Program-made: the position numbers and the translations under genes | Part shown: positions 1-10,066 of the stretch, piece by piece | Position numbering within the stretch: position 1 is the stretch's first letter | How the letters are laid out: every line of letters begins with the position of its first letter | Notes under the pieces: generated by a model | What the model was told of the DNA's origin: nothing | The model's database searches: none | The model's input: the letters and a program-made list of their open reading frames with translations, nothing else | From: Pacificispira spongiicola | GTDB taxonomy: Bacteria > Pseudomonadota > Alphaproteobacteria > UBA8366 > Aestuariispiraceae | Direction: 5' to 3' | Assembly: GCF_012926505.1 (NCBI RefSeq) | Contig: NZ_JABBNT010000007.1 | Span: 1 to 64,000 of the forward strand | Length of the DNA stretch: 64,000 bases

Positions 1-119
1 ACATCTCGATGGATGTCGAGCTGATCGCGCCGATCGCGATGGATGAAGGCCTGCGCTTCGCGATCCGCGAAGGTGGCCGCACCGTCGGCGCCGGCGTCGT
101 CGCGTCCATCATTAAGTAA
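1..119 (+). CDS. tuf: Elongation factor Tu, C-terminal end (partial)
   Basis: The first 119 bases read in frame from base 3 as the last 38 residues of EF-Tu, the GTPase that carries aminoacyl-tRNA to the ribosome. The family's typical C-terminal end is visible: residues reading [17 protein letters not shown], then a terminal lysine and TAA at 117-119. The 5' part lies outside the window. Its position directly before rpsJ matches the usual join of the str and S10 operons, so fusA and rpsG are expected upstream. Identification is secure despite the truncation by the window edge. Confidence 0.96.
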   Translation, partial: ISMDVELIAPIAMDEGLRFAIREGGRTVGAGVVASIIK

Positions 120-134
120 ACAAGGGTATCCATT

Positions 135-164
135 GCGGCGGCACCTAGGTATCGGAGCCGCCGC
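135..164 (+). other. Inverted repeat in the tuf-rpsJ spacer
   Basis: An 8-bp perfect stem (135-142 with 157-164, GC-only) encloses a 14-base loop in the 104-base gap between tuf and rpsJ. No T-run follows, so it is not a classic intrinsic terminator. It could be a processing or attenuation site at the start of the S10 message. Role inferred only from position. Confidence 0.35.
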
Positions 165-223
165 TATCCTTCCCCGGACTGGGCCAAGATTGGCCGACGG
201 CGGGGATGACAGAGGGTGAAGGC

Positions 224-532
224 ATGGAAAGCCAGAACATTCGCATCCGCCTGAAGGCGTTTGATCACCGGGTCCTCGATCAGTCGACCAAGGAGATCTG
301 CAACACCGCCAAGCGGACCGGCGCGGAAGTCCGGGGACCGATCCCCCTTCCGACCCGCATCGAGAAGTTCACGGTGCTGCGCTCGCCGCACATCGATAAG
401 AAGAGCCGTGAACAGTTCGAAGTTCGCACGCATAAGCGCGTGCTGGATATTGTCGACCCGACCCCGCAGACCGTGGACGCGCTGATGAAGCTCGACCTGG
501 CCGCCGGTGTCGATGTCGAGATTAAGCTCTAA
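224..532 (+). CDS. rpsJ: 30S ribosomal protein S10
   Basis: S10 of the small ribosomal subunit, also known as transcription factor NusE. The protein is 102 residues and has the family core [17 protein letters not shown] near the N-terminus and [19 protein letters not shown] in the middle. An in-frame ATG at 206 exists, but the start at 224 gives the normal length (E. coli S10 is 103) and is preceded by a purine-rich GAGGGTGAAGG. First gene of the S10 operon, 17 bases before rplC. Confidence 0.98.
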   Translation: MESQNIRIRLKAFDHRVLDQSTKEICNTAKRTGAEVRGPIPLPTRIEKFTVLRSPHIDKKSREQFEVRTHKRVLDIVDPTPQTVDALMKLDLAAGVDVEIKL

Positions 533-549
533 TCGCGGGGGACGGATCT

Positions 550-1302
550 ATGCGAACCGGCGTTATCGCGAAAAAACTGGGCATGACCCGCGTCTGGACG
601 GACGACGGTGTTCATGTGCCGGTCACCGTGTTGCAGATGGACGGCCTTCAGGTGACGGCCGTGCGGACGGACGAGACCGACGGCTACACGGCCGTACAGC
701 TCGGCCTGGGCAAGCGGAAAGTGAAGCACACGAGCAAGGCCATGCGCGGCCACTTCGCCAAGGCGAGCGTGGAACCGAAGCGCAAGCTGGCCGAATTCCG
801 CGTCTCGGCGGACGGTCTGCTCAATCCGGGTGACGAACTGCAGGCGGACCACTTCGTGGCCGGCCAGTATGTCGACGCCACGGGCATCAGCATCGGTAAG
901 GGCTTTGCCGGCGCGATGAAGCGGCACAACTTCGGCGGTCTGCGGGCCAGCCATGGTGTGTCGATCTCGCACCGCGCGCACGGCTCCACCGGTCAGTGTC
1001 AGGACCCGGGTAAGGTGTTCAAGGGCAAGAAAATGGCCGGTCATATGGGCGCGTCCCAGGTGACGAAGCAGAATCTGGAAGTCGTGTTGACCGATGTCGA
1101 TCGCGGCCTGGTTCTGGTGAAAGGCGCCATTCCGGGTGCGAAGAACGGTTGGGTCCTGCTGAAGGACGCGGTGAAGAAGGTTGCGCCGGAAGGCCTGCCT
1201 TTCCCGGGTTCGATCAAGGCCGCCGTTGCTGACGCGCCTGCCGAAATTCCGGCTGAAACCCCGGCGGAAGCGGCTCCCGAAGCCGTGACCGACGGCGAAT
1301 AA
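550..1302 (+). CDS. rplC: 50S ribosomal protein L3
   Basis: L3, which folds into the 23S rRNA early in assembly and reaches towards the peptidyl transferase centre. 250 residues: the N-terminus [20 protein letters not shown] and the conserved [20 protein letters not shown] (about residues 142-161) are diagnostic. The last 35 or so residues form an Ala/Pro/Glu-rich tail that shorter L3 proteins such as E. coli's (209 residues) lack. C-terminal extensions of L3 are common in alphaproteobacteria. Lies between rpsJ and rplD in normal S10 order. Confidence 0.98.
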   Translation: MRTGVIAKKLGMTRVWTDDGVHVPVTVLQMDGLQVTAVRTDETDGYTAVQLGLGKRKVKHTSKAMRGHFAKASVEPKRKLAEFRVSADGLLNPGDELQADHFVAGQYVDATGISIGKGFAGAMKRHNFGGLRASHGVSISHRAHGSTGQCQDPGKVFKGKKMAGHMGASQVTKQNLEVVLTDVDRGLVLVKGAIPGAKNGWVLLKDAVKKVAPEGLPFPGSIKAAVADAPAEIPAETPAEAAPEAVTDGE

Positions 1303-1329
1303 TCCGGCGATGCGTAGAAGGTGAAGACA

Positions 1330-1950
1330 ATGAAAACTACGATCCTCACGCTCGATAACAAGGCCGCCGGCGACATCGATCTTTCCGACGATGTTTTCGG
1401 CCTCGAGCCGCGCAAGGATATCCTGGCGCGCATGGTCAATTACCAGCTGGCAAAGCGCCGCGCGGGCACCCACAAGGTGAAAAACCGTGCAGAGGTTGCC
1501 GGCAACAGCCAGAAGATTTACAAGCAGAAAGGCACCGGTCGCGCCCGTCAGGGTAACGGCAAGGCCCCGCATTTCCGCGGTGGTGGACGTGCCTTCGGCC
1601 CGACGCCGCGTGACCATGCTCACGATCTGCCGAAAAAGGTCCGTCGTCTGGCGCTGAAAATGGCGCTGTCCGCGAAGGCGGCCGACGGCAAGCTGATCAT
1701 CCTGGATGATGCGGTTGCCGCCGAACCGAAAACCAAAGCCGTGAAGGCGCAGTTCCTGGGTCTCGGCCTGAACAGCGCGCTGATCGTCGGCGGTGCGGAA
1801 GTCGATCGCAACTTCGCGCTGGCGGCTCGCAACATCGCCCAAATCGATGTCCTGCCGATCCAGGGCGCGAACGTTTACGACATCCTGCGCCGCGACACCT
1901 TGGTCCTGACCAAGGCGGCCGTCGAAGGTCTGGAGGCCCGGTTGAAATGA
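1330..1950 (+). CDS. rplD: 50S ribosomal protein L4
   Basis: L4, a 23S rRNA-binding protein whose extended loop lines the peptide exit tunnel; in E. coli it also represses its own operon. 206 residues from the ATG at 1330. A GTG at 1321 would add three residues, but AAGG at 1318-1321 is well placed as Shine-Dalgarno for 1330. The tunnel-loop signature [20 protein letters not shown] is present. The gene overlaps rplW by 4 bases (ATGA), implying translational coupling. Confidence 0.97.
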   Translation: MKTTILTLDNKAAGDIDLSDDVFGLEPRKDILARMVNYQLAKRRAGTHKVKNRAEVAGNSQKIYKQKGTGRARQGNGKAPHFRGGGRAFGPTPRDHAHDLPKKVRRLALKMALSAKAADGKLIILDDAVAAEPKTKAVKAQFLGLGLNSALIVGGAEVDRNFALAARNIAQIDVLPIQGANVYDILRRDTLVLTKAAVEGLEARLK

Positions 1951-2270
1951 GCTGGAAATTTCTGAATAAGTCGACGCCGAGCCTGGAGCGTATGTATCGC
2001 GTTATCGTCGCCCCGGTTATCACCGAAAAGGCGACGCTGGCCGGCGAACACGGCGCGGTGGTCTTCAAGGTCGCGAAAGACGCGACCAAGCCGGAGATCA
2101 AGGCGGCGGTTGAGCAGATCTTCGACGTGAAGGTGAAAGCCGTGAACACGTCGGTGGTTAAGGGCAAGACCAAGCGTTTCCGGGGCCGTCTGGGCGTTCG
2201 GAACGATTGGAAAAAGGCGGTCGTAAGTCTTGAAGAAGGGCATTCGATCGACGTCGGTTCGGGCATTTGA
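1947..2270 (+). CDS. rplW: 50S ribosomal protein L23
   Basis: L23, at the tunnel exit, is the docking site for trigger factor and SRP. 107 residues; the family start [16 protein letters not shown] begins at residue 16, so there is a 15-residue N-terminal extension if translation starts at 1947. The start at 1947 overlaps the rplD stop as ATGA and is preferred. The internal ATG at 1992 would give a more canonical 92-residue protein and cannot be excluded. Confidence 0.95.
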   Translation: MSWKFLNKSTPSLERMYRVIVAPVITEKATLAGEHGAVVFKVAKDATKPEIKAAVEQIFDVKVKAVNTSVVKGKTKRFRGRLGVRNDWKKAVVSLEEGHSIDVGSGI

Positions 2271-2310
2271 CCTGAACGCCGACGGATAGAGATCGAGAAG
2301 GAGTTAAGCC

Positions 2311-3141
2311 ATGGCGCTTAAGAGCTACAAGCCGATCACCCCGGGCCAGCGCGGCCTGGTGCTGGTCGACCGCTCCGACCTGCATAAGGGCGAGCCGGTA
2401 AAGGCACTCACGGAAGGCCTGACCAAGAAGGGTGGCCGCAACAATACGGGCCGCATCACCCAACGCCGTCGTGGCGGCGGGGCGAAGCGCCGCTATCGCG
2501 TCGTCGATTTCAAACGCGCGAAGTGGGACGTGTCCGCGACCGTCGAACGTCTGGAATATGACCCGAACCGCACCGCGTTCATCGCGCTGATAACCTATGA
2601 CGACGGCGAGCAGGCCTATATCCTGGCCCCGCAGCGTCTGAAGGCCGGCGACAAGGTTATCGCGGGCAAGAAGGTCGACGTGAAGCCGGGCAACAGCATG
2701 CCGATGGCGAACATGCCGATCGGTACCATCATCCACAATGTGGAGATGAAGCCGGGCAAGGGCGGTCAGATCGCCCGTTCCGCCGGGACCTACGCCCAAC
2801 TGGTCGGTCGTGACCAGGGCTATGCCCAGCTGAAACTGTCTTCCGGTGAACTGCGTGTCGTCCGCGCGGAATGCGTCGCCACTGTCGGCGCCGTGTCCAA
2901 CCCGGACCAGCAGAACATCAACCTGGGTAAGGCCGGTCGCAACCGCCACCTGGGTCGCCGCCCGTCGGTGCGCGGCGTGGTCATGAACCCGGTCGATCAC
3001 CCGCATGGCGGTGGTGAAGGCCGGACCTCCGGCGGTCGCCATCCGGTGTCCCCGTGGGGCAAGCCGACCAAGGGCAAGCGCACCCGTTCCAACAAGTCGA
3101 CGGACAAGTACATTATCCGCCGTCGCCACGCGAAGAAGTAA
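2311..3141 (+). CDS. rplB: 50S ribosomal protein L2
   Basis: L2, needed for subunit association and the integrity of the peptidyl transferase centre. 276 residues, full length. The conserved C-terminal block [20 protein letters not shown] contains the histidine region near the active site, and the end is typically basic. A clear AAGGAG Shine-Dalgarno lies about 9 bases before the ATG. Fifth gene of the S10 cluster. Confidence 0.98.
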   Translation: MALKSYKPITPGQRGLVLVDRSDLHKGEPVKALTEGLTKKGGRNNTGRITQRRRGGGAKRRYRVVDFKRAKWDVSATVERLEYDPNRTAFIALITYDDGEQAYILAPQRLKAGDKVIAGKKVDVKPGNSMPMANMPIGTIIHNVEMKPGKGGQIARSAGTYAQLVGRDQGYAQLKLSSGELRVVRAECVATVGAVSNPDQQNINLGKAGRNRHLGRRPSVRGVVMNPVDHPHGGGEGRTSGGRHPVSPWGKPTKGKRTRSNKSTDKYIIRRRHAKK

Positions 3142-3153
3142 GGGTTAGAGACC

Positions 3154-3432
3154 ATGGCACGCTCGGTATGGAAAGGCCCCTTCGTGGAGCTGAGCCTTCT
3201 GAAGAAGGCGGACAAAACCCGCGAATCCGGTCGCAAGGAGGTGATCAAGACTTGGTCCCGCCGTTCGACCATCCTGCCGCAATTCGTCGGACTGACGTTC
3301 GGCGTTCACAATGGTCAGAAGTTCGTGCCCGTCATGGTCAACGAACAGATGATCGGCCACAAGTTCGGCGAATTCGCGCCGTCGCGCACCTATTACGGTC
3401 ACGCGGCCGATAAGAAGGCGAAGAGGAAGTAA
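3154..3432 (+). CDS. rpsS: 30S ribosomal protein S19
   Basis: S19 of the 30S head, which contacts S13 and the A-site finger. 92 residues, normal length; begins [19 protein letters not shown] and contains the family motif [20 protein letters not shown]. Lies 12 bases after rplB and 3 bases before rplV, so it is tightly co-transcribed. Confidence 0.98.
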   Translation: MARSVWKGPFVELSLLKKADKTRESGRKEVIKTWSRRSTILPQFVGLTFGVHNGQKFVPVMVNEQMIGHKFGEFAPSRTYYGHAADKKAKRK

Positions 3433-3435
3433 TCG

Positions 3436-3816
3436 ATGGGCAAGGCGGCAAGAGAACGCACCCTGGCCGACACGGAAGCCCGCTCGGTCGTGAACGCGAT
3501 CCGGGTCAGCCCGCAAAAGCTGAACCTGGTTGCGATGATGATCCGCGGCAAGGATGTCGGCGCGGCGCTGAACGATCTGGCTTTCAGCCGTCGTCGGATT
3601 TCCGACACGGTCAAGAAGGCGCTGGAATCGGCGGTGGCGAACGCGGAAAACAACCATCAGCTGGACGTTGACCGGCTGTATGTGAAGGAAGCTTACGTCG
3701 GTAAGGCCTTCGTGATGAAGCGGTTCCGTCCGCGCGCCCGTGGCCGCGTCGGTAAAATCCAGAAACCGTTCTCGAACCTGACCATCGTCGTTCGCGAGCG
3801 CGAGGAGATCGAATAA
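3436..3816 (+). CDS. rplV: 50S ribosomal protein L22
   Basis: L22, a 23S rRNA-binding protein with a beta-hairpin lining the exit tunnel. 126 residues, slightly longer than E. coli's 110 because of a short N-terminal extension. The C-terminal hairpin [20 protein letters not shown] is recognisable. Its TAA overlaps the rpsC ATG by one base (TAATG). Confidence 0.97.
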   Translation: MGKAARERTLADTEARSVVNAIRVSPQKLNLVAMMIRGKDVGAALNDLAFSRRRISDTVKKALESAVANAENNHQLDVDRLYVKEAYVGKAFVMKRFRPRARGRVGKIQKPFSNLTIVVREREEIE

Positions 3817-4514
3817 TGGGTCAGAAAATCAATCCGATCGGCCTGCGCGTCGGGATCAACCGGACCTGGGATTCCCGCTGGTACGCCGGTAAGAACTATG
3901 CCGACCTCCTGCATAAGGACGTCGCCATGCGCGAATACCTGCAGGACAAGCTGAAGGCGGCGGGTGTGTCCCGTGTCGTCATTGAGCGTCCGGCCGGCCG
4001 CGCCCGCGTCACCATTCACACCGCCCGTCCGGGTGTCGTGATCGGTCGCAAGGGTCAGGATATCGAGAAGCTGCGCCGCGATTTGTCGACGCGTTTCGGT
4101 GGCGACGTCGCCCTGAACATCGTCGAAATCCGCAAGCCGGAACTGGATGCGAAGCTGGTGGCCGAAAACATCGCCCAGCAGTTGGAGCGCCGCGTTGCGT
4201 TCCGTCGCGCCATGAAGCGTGCGGTTCAGAACGCCATGCGCATGGGCGCCGAAGGCATCCGCATCAACTGCGGCGGCCGTCTGGGCGGCGCGGAAATCGC
4301 GCGGACCGAATGGTACCGTGAAGGTCGCGTTCCGCTGCACACGCTGCGTGCGGATATCGACTACGGCACCGCTGAAGCGGCGACGACCTACGGCATCTGC
4401 GGCGTGAAGGTCTGGATCTTCAAAGGCGAGATCATGGCCCACGACCCCTATGCCCAGGACAAGCGCCTGGCGGATCAACAGGGCAGCGCCACGTCTAGCG
4501 GCAACAACCGCTAA
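3816..4514 (+). CDS. rpsC: 30S ribosomal protein S3
   Basis: S3 forms part of the mRNA entry channel. 232 residues; begins [20 protein letters not shown] and has the KH-domain GXXG element within [14 protein letters not shown] (about residues 75-88). The C-terminal domain [20 protein letters not shown] is intact. Its start overlaps rplV by one base. A 78-base spacer follows before rplP, the longest gap inside this part of the operon. Confidence 0.98.
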   Translation: MGQKINPIGLRVGINRTWDSRWYAGKNYADLLHKDVAMREYLQDKLKAAGVSRVVIERPAGRARVTIHTARPGVVIGRKGQDIEKLRRDLSTRFGGDVALNIVEIRKPELDAKLVAENIAQQLERRVAFRRAMKRAVQNAMRMGAEGIRINCGGRLGGAEIARTEWYREGRVPLHTLRADIDYGTAEAATTYGICGVKVWIFKGEIMAHDPYAQDKRLADQQGSATSSGNNR

Positions 4515-4592
4515 GTCACGCGACGCCCGATAGGTATGGAACTAGGATAGGCGGCAACTGCGCCGCCGATCGTAAGAGACGGATTTAAGACG

Positions 4593-5006
4593 ATGCTGTC
4601 ACCGAAGCGCACGAAATTCCGCAAACAGCACAAGGGCCGGATCCATGGCAACGCCAAGGGCGGTACCTCGCTGAATTTCGGTTCTATCGGCCTGAAGGCG
4701 ATGGAACCGGGCCGCATCACCGCGCGCCAGATCGAAGCGGCCCGTCGCGCCTTGGTGCGTCGGATCCGCCGTCAGGGCAAGGTGTGGATCCGGGTTTTCC
4801 CGGATGTGCCGGTCTCCCAAAAGCCCGCCGAAGTGCGTATGGGTAAGGGTAAGGGGACGCCTGAATACTGGGCGGCCCGCGTGAAACCCGGCCGTATCAT
4901 GTTCGAAATGGACGGTGTGCCGAACGAATTGGCTGCCGAAGCCTTCGAACTTGCCGCGGCCAAGATGCCGATCAAGTGCAAGATCGTCACCCGCATTGGT
5001 GCGTAA
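4593..5006 (+). CDS. rplP: 50S ribosomal protein L16
   Basis: L16 binds near the A site and the 5S rRNA side of the large subunit. 137 residues, the usual length; starts [16 protein letters not shown] and has the conserved [18 protein letters not shown]. Followed 12 bases later by rpmC as in most bacteria. Confidence 0.98.
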   Translation: MLSPKRTKFRKQHKGRIHGNAKGGTSLNFGSIGLKAMEPGRITARQIEAARRALVRRIRRQGKVWIRVFPDVPVSQKPAEVRMGKGKGTPEYWAARVKPGRIMFEMDGVPNELAAEAFELAAAKMPIKCKIVTRIGA

Positions 5007-5018
5007 GGAAGCGAAACC

Positions 5019-5231
5019 ATGACTAAGATCGCCGATCTGCGTCCGAAGACGGACGACGAATTGAAAGATCAGCTCACCGAGCTGCAGAAAGAACAGTTCA
5101 ACCTGCGTTTCCAGGCGGCTTCCGGCCAGCTGGAAAATAGCGCGCGGGTTCGTACGGTGCGCCGCGATATCGCGCGTATCAAGACGCTGTTGAACGATCG
5201 TCGGCGCGCCGCGCCGTCGGCCCAGGCCTGA
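5019..5231 (+). CDS. rpmC: 50S ribosomal protein L29
   Basis: L29, a small helical protein next to L23 at the tunnel exit. 70 residues with the typical helix-turn-helix pattern, including [20 protein letters not shown] and [15 protein letters not shown]. The Ala/Pro tail is ordinary. AAGGAAG lies a few bases before the ATG. Confidence 0.97.
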   Translation: MTKIADLRPKTDDELKDQLTELQKEQFNLRFQAASGQLENSARVRTVRRDIARIKTLLNDRRRAAPSAQA

Positions 5232-5258
5232 AGCCGGGCATAACGGAGGTTCGGATAA

Positions 5259-5498
5259 ATGCCGAAACGCATTCTTCAGGGGACGGTAGTCTCCAGCGCA
5301 GCCGAAAAAACGGTTGTGGTTAAGGTCGAACGTCGGGTAAAACACCCCGTTTTTGGCAAGTTCGTTCGCCTGTCCAAAAAGTTCATGGCGCACGACGAGA
5401 ATAACACGGCGCAAGTTGGCGACGTGGTCCGCATCCGCGAATGCCGTCCGATTTCCAAGCGTAAGACTTGGGAATTGGTGACGGGCGCGGACGCTTGA
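5259..5498 (+). CDS. rpsQ: 30S ribosomal protein S17
   Basis: S17, an OB-fold primary 16S rRNA-binding protein. 79 residues; [20 protein letters not shown] and the conserved [20 protein letters not shown] are present. Preceded by a GGAGG Shine-Dalgarno, 27 bases after rpmC. Last small gene before rplN. Confidence 0.97.
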   Translation: MPKRILQGTVVSSAAEKTVVVKVERRVKHPVFGKFVRLSKKFMAHDENNTAQVGDVVRIRECRPISKRKTWELVTGADA

Positions 5499-5530
5499 CG
5501 TCGTTTCAACTCTGATCGGGAGTAGGTGCA

Positions 5531-5899
5531 ATGATTCAGATGCAAACCACCCTCGATGTAGCGGACAATTCCGGTGCCCGGAAAGTCCAGTGCATCAAGG
5601 TTCTTGGCGGTTCTAAACGCCGCTTCGCTTCTGTCGGCGACGTCATCGTCGTTTCCGTAAAAGAAGCCATTCCGCGCGGTCGTGTGAAAAAGGGTGCGGT
5701 TCACCGTGCCGTTATCGTGCGTACGGCGAAGGAAATCGCCCGTCCGGATGGGTCGACGATTAAGTTCGACACCAACGCGGCGGTGCTGATCAACAAATCG
5801 AAAGATCCGATCGGTACCCGTATTTTCGGCCCGGTCGTTCGTGAACTGCGTGCGAAGTCGTTCATGAAGATCGTTTCGCTGGCGCCGGAGGTCATCTGA
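5531..5899 (+). CDS. rplN: 50S ribosomal protein L14
   Basis: L14, at the intersubunit face and the binding site of the silencing factor RsfS. 122 residues, exactly the normal length; begins [20 protein letters not shown] and ends with the conserved [16 protein letters not shown]. Only one base separates its stop from the rplX start, so the two are probably translationally coupled. First gene of the spc part of the cluster. Confidence 0.98.
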   Translation: MIQMQTTLDVADNSGARKVQCIKVLGGSKRRFASVGDVIVVSVKEAIPRGRVKKGAVHRAVIVRTAKEIARPDGSTIKFDTNAAVLINKSKDPIGTRIFGPVVRELRAKSFMKIVSLAPEVI

Positions 5900-5900
5900 T

Positions 5901-6218
5901 ATGGCTGCGAAGATCAAAAAGGGCGACACCGTCGTTGTTCTGACGGGCCGTGACAAAGGCAAGGAAGGCGAAGTTCTGAAGGTTCTGCCGAGCGAAGGCC
6001 GGGCGATCGTTCAGGGCATCAACGTGGCCAAGCGCCACACCCGCCCGAGCCAGATGTCCCAAGGCGGCATCGTCGATAAGGAATTGGGTATCAATCTGTC
6101 GAACATCGCGATCAAGGATCCGAAGTCCGGCGAGGCGACCCGTGTTGGGTTCAAGACCCTGGAAGATGGCCGTAAGGTGCGTGTCGCCAAACGGTCCGGT
6201 GAAATCATCGACGCCTAA
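5901..6218 (+). CDS. rplX: 50S ribosomal protein L24
   Basis: L24, an assembly initiator protein with a KOW motif. 105 residues; the KOW element [19 protein letters not shown] is at residues 7-25. Normal spc order (L14-L24-L5). Confidence 0.97.
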   Translation: MAAKIKKGDTVVVLTGRDKGKEGEVLKVLPSEGRAIVQGINVAKRHTRPSQMSQGGIVDKELGINLSNIAIKDPKSGEATRVGFKTLEDGRKVRVAKRSGEIIDA

Positions 6219-6257
6219 GTTGGGCGACGATCATTAAGAAGGTAAGGGATACGAGCG

Positions 6258-6815
6258 ATGGCTGAAGATCGTTACGTCCCGCGGCTGAAGCAGCTTTACG
6301 ACGAAAAAGTCAAAGCTGATATGCTGAAGGAATTCGGTTATTCGAATTCCCATCAGGTGCCGCGGCTGGACAAGATCGTCATCAACATGGGTGTCGGCGA
6401 AGCGGTCAACGACCGCAAAAAGCTCACCAATGCGATGGCGGAACTTGCCAAAATCACTGGGCAAAAGCCCGTCGCCACCAAAGCGAAGAAGTCGGTTGCC
6501 GGCTTCAAAATCCGCGACGGTATGGCGATCGGCTGCAAGGTGACCCTGCGCCGTGAGCGTATGTGGGAATTCCTGGATCGCCTGATCAACATCGCGCTGC
6601 CGCGCGTCCGCGACTTCCGCGGCGTGCCGGGCAAGAGCTTCGACGGCAGCGGCAACTACGCCATGGGCCTCAAGGAACAGATCGTCTTCCCGGAAATCGA
6701 TTTCGACCAAGTCGACGAAACCCGGGGCATGGACATCGTGATCTGCACCACGGCGAACTCGAATGAGGAGGCCAAAAGCCTGCTCACGAAGTTCAACATG
6801 CCGTTCGTGGCTTAA
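6258..6815 (+). CDS. rplE: 50S ribosomal protein L5
   Basis: L5 binds 5S rRNA and contacts the P-site tRNA. 185 residues; the motifs [16 protein letters not shown] and [20 protein letters not shown] are characteristic. Full length, with a purine-rich AAGGTAAGG upstream of the ATG at 6258. Confidence 0.98.
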   Translation: MAEDRYVPRLKQLYDEKVKADMLKEFGYSNSHQVPRLDKIVINMGVGEAVNDRKKLTNAMAELAKITGQKPVATKAKKSVAGFKIRDGMAIGCKVTLRRERMWEFLDRLINIALPRVRDFRGVPGKSFDGSGNYAMGLKEQIVFPEIDFDQVDETRGMDIVICTTANSNEEAKSLLTKFNMPFVA

Positions 6816-6832
6816 GGCGGGGGATAGACGAT

Positions 6833-7138
6833 ATGGCTAAGAAAAGCGCCGTTGAAAAGAACAACCGCCGTCGTGGGCTGTCGCAGCGCTACGCTAAGAA
6901 GCGTGCCGCGCTGAAGGCGCTGATCCACGATCGCGAATTGCCGCCGGAAGATCGGTTCCAGGCCGTCATCAAGCTTGACGCCCTGCCGAAGAATGCCAGC
7001 CCGATCCGTGTTCGCAACCGTTGCGAAATCACGGGCCGCCCGCGCGCGTTCTACCGCAAATTCCGTATTTCCCGTATCGCGCTGCGCGACATGGCCGCTC
7101 TCGGCCACGTCCCCGGTGTGGTCAAGTCGAGCTGGTAA
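6833..7138 (+). CDS. rpsN: 30S ribosomal protein S14 (C- form)
   Basis: S14 of the 30S head. 101 residues: this is the longer, zinc-independent (C-) paralog type, because the CxxC pairs of the short zinc form are absent and only one Cys is seen, in [17 protein letters not shown]. Its TAA is part of a TAAGGAGG sequence that serves as the Shine-Dalgarno of rpsH 12 bases on, which links the two. Confidence 0.97.
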   Translation: MAKKSAVEKNNRRRGLSQRYAKKRAALKALIHDRELPPEDRFQAVIKLDALPKNASPIRVRNRCEITGRPRAFYRKFRISRIALRDMAALGHVPGVVKSSW

Positions 7139-7150
7139 GGAGGATCTATC

Positions 7151-7549
7151 ATGTCGATGAGTGATCCGCTCGGCGATATGCTGACCCGCATCCGGAACGG
7201 TCAACACGCCCGCAAGGCCGTGGTTCCTGTTCCGGCATCCAAGCTGCGTCAACGCGTCCTGGACGTGCTGCAGCGCGAAGGGTTCATCCGTGGTTACTCC
7301 GAGGCGGAAGTCCGCCCGGGCATCCGCGAGCTGTCGGTCGAACTGAAGTATAATGACGGCGAGCCCGTCATTAAGGAAATGGCGCGCGTGTCCAAGCCGG
7401 GCCGCCGCGTCTATTCGAAAATTAAGGATCTGCCCCGTTTCTATAACGGTCTTGGCATTCAGATTCTCTCCACCCCGCGTGGTGTGATGTCTGACGCCGA
7501 AGCCCGTGAAGCGAATGTCGGCGGCGAGATCCTGTGCCGCGTCTTCTAA
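7151..7549 (+). CDS. rpsH: 30S ribosomal protein S8
   Basis: S8, a primary 16S rRNA-binding protein and, in E. coli, the repressor of the spc operon. 132 residues; begins with MSDPLGDMLTRIRNGQHA two codons into the reading frame and has the RNA-binding C-terminal GVMSDAEAREANVGGEIL. ATG codons at 7151 and 7157 are both possible; AAGGAGG at 7137-7143 fits the first better. Confidence 0.97.
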   Translation: MSMSDPLGDMLTRIRNGQHARKAVVPVPASKLRQRVLDVLQREGFIRGYSEAEVRPGIRELSVELKYNDGEPVIKEMARVSKPGRRVYSKIKDLPRFYNGLGIQILSTPRGVMSDAEAREANVGGEILCRVF

Positions 7550-7564
7550 GAGGGAGGTAGGATC

Positions 7565-8104
7565 ATGTCACGTATCGGTGTCAATCCGGTTGCCATCCCC
7601 AGCGGTGTCGAGGTCACTCTGGCCGACGGCGTGGTGAAGGCAAAAGGCAAGAAGGGCGAACAGTTCGTCACGGTTCTGGACGGCGTCGAAGTCAAGATCG
7701 AAGACGGTAAGGTTACCGTCGTTCCGGTCGCGACGACGAAGCGTGCCCGTCAGGCCTGGGGCACGACCCGCGCGTTGATCGCGAATGCGGTGACGGGGGC
7801 CAATGAAGGCTTCGTCCGCCGCCTGGAAGTCAACGGTGTCGGCTATCGTGCGCAGGTCCAGGGCTCGACCCTGAAGCTGTCGCTCGGTTTCAGCCACGAC
7901 ATCAACTACCCGATCCCGTCGGACCTGACGATCGCGGTGGAAGGTGATCGTAACAACGTCATCGCGATTTCCGGCGCCTCCAAGCAGCGCGTCGGCCAAA
8001 TCGCCAGCGAGATCCGCGCTTTCCGTCCGCCGGAGCCTTACAAGGGCAAGGGTGTGAAATATGCGGAGGAAACCATCCTCCGTAAGGAAGGCAAGAAGAA
8101 GTAA
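7565..8104 (+). CDS. rplF: 50S ribosomal protein L6
   Basis: L6, near the sarcin-ricin loop and factor-binding site. 179 residues, with two similar alpha/beta domains; begins [17 protein letters not shown] and contains [20 protein letters not shown], and the second domain ends in [21 protein letters not shown] strong GAGGGAGG Shine-Dalgarno precedes the ATG. Confidence 0.98.
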   Translation: MSRIGVNPVAIPSGVEVTLADGVVKAKGKKGEQFVTVLDGVEVKIEDGKVTVVPVATTKRARQAWGTTRALIANAVTGANEGFVRRLEVNGVGYRAQVQGSTLKLSLGFSHDINYPIPSDLTIAVEGDRNNVIAISGASKQRVGQIASEIRAFRPPEPYKGKGVKYAEETILRKEGKKK

Positions 8105-8115
8105 GGAACCGGAAA

Positions 8116-8478
8116 ATGCTCAACGCGAAAGAACTTTTCGAGCGTCGCAAAGAGCGGACCCGGTTCCGGGTTCGCAAACTGGCGAAGGGTCGTCCGCGTC
8201 TGTCGGTCTTCCGTTCGTCCAAGCAGATCTATGCGCAGATCATCGACGATGGTGCGGGCGTTACGCTCGCCGCTGCGTCCTCGGTCGACAAGGATCTGAA
8301 GGGCAAGCTGAAGACCGGTGCAACGGTCGACGCCGCCGTCGAAGTCGGCAAATTGCTGGCGGAGCGTGCGAAGAAGGCCGGTGTCGAAGAAGTCGTCTTC
8401 GACCGTGGCGGTTACAAATTTCATGGTCGGGTCAAGGCGCTGGCGGATGCCGCGCGTGAATCCGGCCTGACGTTCTAA
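8116..8478 (+). CDS. rplR: 50S ribosomal protein L18
   Basis: L18 binds 5S rRNA together with L5. 120 residues; [20 protein letters not shown] and the C-terminal [20 protein letters not shown] are typical. Eleven bases downstream of rplF and 16 before rpsE, so it sits inside one transcript. Confidence 0.98.
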   Translation: MLNAKELFERRKERTRFRVRKLAKGRPRLSVFRSSKQIYAQIIDDGAGVTLAAASSVDKDLKGKLKTGATVDAAVEVGKLLAERAKKAGVEEVVFDRGGYKFHGRVKALADAARESGLTF

Positions 8479-8494
8479 GTCGGGAGCCGCGAAA

Positions 8495-9100
8495 ATGGCA
8501 CGAGGACCCAAGGAAGATCGGGGCGGTCGCAATCGCGATCGCGATCGTGATAACCGGGAAAGCAACGAACCGGAACTGACCGAAAAGCTCGTCGCGATCA
8601 ATCGCGTCGCGAAGGTCGTGAAGGGTGGCCGTCGCTTCGGCTTCGCCGCCCTGGTCGTGGTCGGTGACGGCCGTGGCCGCGTCGGCTTCGGTTCGGGCAA
8701 GGCCCGTGAAGTTCCTGAAGCGATCCGCAAGGCGACGGACCAGGCTCGCAAGACCATGGTTCGGGTTCCGCTGCGTGAAGGTCGTACCCTGCACCACGAC
8801 ACCAAAGGTCATTTCGGTGCCGGTCACGTTATGATGCGCGCCGCCCCTCCGGGCACGGGCATCATCGCGGGCGGTCCGACGCGTGCGGTGTTCGAAGCGC
8901 TGGGCGTTCAGGACGTTGTCGCGAAGTCGGTTGGCACGTCCAACCCGTACAACATGATCAAGGCCGCGTTCGACGGTCTGACCAACAGCCAGTCGCCGCG
9001 CATGGTCGCGTCGCGCCGTGGCCTGAAGGTCGCCGATCTCGTTGGCCGTCGCACCGACGGCGTCGATGACAGCGCGCAGGAGGCCGTGAGCAATGGCTGA
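8495..9100 (+). CDS. rpsE: 30S ribosomal protein S5
   Basis: S5, involved in decoding fidelity and mRNA helicase activity. 201 residues, longer than E. coli's 166 because of a highly charged N-terminal extension (about 25 residues rich in R/D/N, including an RDRDRD run) and a C-terminal tail. The core is intact: [20 protein letters not shown] and the [20 protein letters not shown] block. Overlaps rpmD by 8 bases. Confidence 0.97.
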   Translation: MARGPKEDRGGRNRDRDRDNRESNEPELTEKLVAINRVAKVVKGGRRFGFAALVVVGDGRGRVGFGSGKAREVPEAIRKATDQARKTMVRVPLREGRTLHHDTKGHFGAGHVMMRAAPPGTGIIAGGPTRAVFEALGVQDVVAKSVGTSNPYNMIKAAFDGLTNSQSPRMVASRRGLKVADLVGRRTDGVDDSAQEAVSNG

Positions 9101-9287
9101 TACGAAGACCGTGACGGTACGGCAGACCGGTTCGCCGATCCGCCGTCCTAAGGAGCAGCGCGACACCCTGATCGGGCTGGGCCTTAACAAGATGGGCCGT
9201 GTCCGCACGCTGGAAGATACTCCGGCGGTGCGCGGCATGATCCGCAAGGTCCACCACATGGTGGAAATCGTCGAGGAGTCGAAGTAA
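9093..9287 (+). CDS. rpmD: 50S ribosomal protein L30
   Basis: L30, a small large-subunit protein. 64 residues; [20 protein letters not shown] and [20 protein letters not shown] are typical. Starts inside the end of rpsE (8-base overlap) with a GGAGG in the rpsE coding sequence as its Shine-Dalgarno, so it is translationally coupled. Confidence 0.97.
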   Translation: MADTKTVTVRQTGSPIRRPKEQRDTLIGLGLNKMGRVRTLEDTPAVRGMIRKVHHMVEIVEESK

Positions 9288-9338
9288 TCCGGCCCGTGCC
9301 GGTCTTCGCCTCCCGCAAGCGTACCAAGGATGAGTGTT

Positions 9339-9881
9339 ATGAAACTCAACGAAATCTCCGATAACGACGGTGCCCACAAGGACCGTATGCGTGTCGGTCG
9401 CGGCGCCGGGTCCGGCAAGGGCAAGACGGCCGGCCGTGGTGTGAAAGGTCAGAAGTCCCGCACCGGGGTTTCGATCAACGGCTTCGAAGGCGGTCAGATG
9501 CCGCTGTATCGTCGCCTGCCGAAGCGCGGGTTCAACAACCCGACGGCGTCTGATTTCTCCGAGGTCAACCTCGGGCGGGTTCAGAAGGCGATCGATGCCG
9601 GTAAGCTGGATGCGAAGGCCACCGTCGACGGGGCCGCTCTGGTCGCCGCCGGTGTGATCTCCAAGGTCAAGGACGGCGTTCGCCTGCTGGCGAAAGGCGA
9701 CCTGACCGCGAAGGTTTCCTTCGATGTTGCCGGTGCCTCCGCGTCCGCTGTTGCGGCCGTTGAAAAGGCCGGTGGTTCGGTCACCCTTCCGGCGCCGGTT
9801 GCGCCGCTGAAGGAAGGCAAGCGCGTCGCCCGCCGCAAGGAAGCGGCCGAGAAGCGCGCTGCCCGCCTGGCCGGAGAGTAA
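9339..9881 (+). CDS. rplO: 50S ribosomal protein L15
   Basis: L15, a late-assembly 23S rRNA-binding protein. 180 residues from the ATG at 9339. An ATG at 9330 is in frame, but AAGGA at 9326-9330 is the likely ribosome-binding site and would overlap that start, so 9339 is preferred and gives the expected MKLNEI N-terminus. The Gly/Arg-rich [20 protein letters not shown] is present. A Lys/Ala/Arg-rich C-terminal tail makes it longer than E. coli L15 (144). Last ribosomal gene before secY. Confidence 0.96.
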   Translation: MKLNEISDNDGAHKDRMRVGRGAGSGKGKTAGRGVKGQKSRTGVSINGFEGGQMPLYRRLPKRGFNNPTASDFSEVNLGRVQKAIDAGKLDAKATVDGAALVAAGVISKVKDGVRLLAKGDLTAKVSFDVAGASASAVAAVEKAGGSVTLPAPVAPLKEGKRVARRKEAAEKRAARLAGE

Positions 9882-10066
9882 TCGCGTTTCGACCTGTTCG
9901 GGTCGGGTGATTGGTGCGCGGGTAGGGGGCAGGCGACAATTCGTCCTGTAACCTCTCCCGCGCGCTTCCTATATAAGACATGCCGTCGGCAAGACGGGAT
10001 CGTAATGGGGACCGGTCAGGCCGGGCGATAAACGCCTTACCGCACCGGAAAGAGGACAAACGGACC

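Noticed and set aside
9882-10066. Promoter before secY using a TATATAAG near 9970
   Set aside because: The best -35 at 17 bases upstream matches only two consensus positions; secY may be transcribed from the spc operon.
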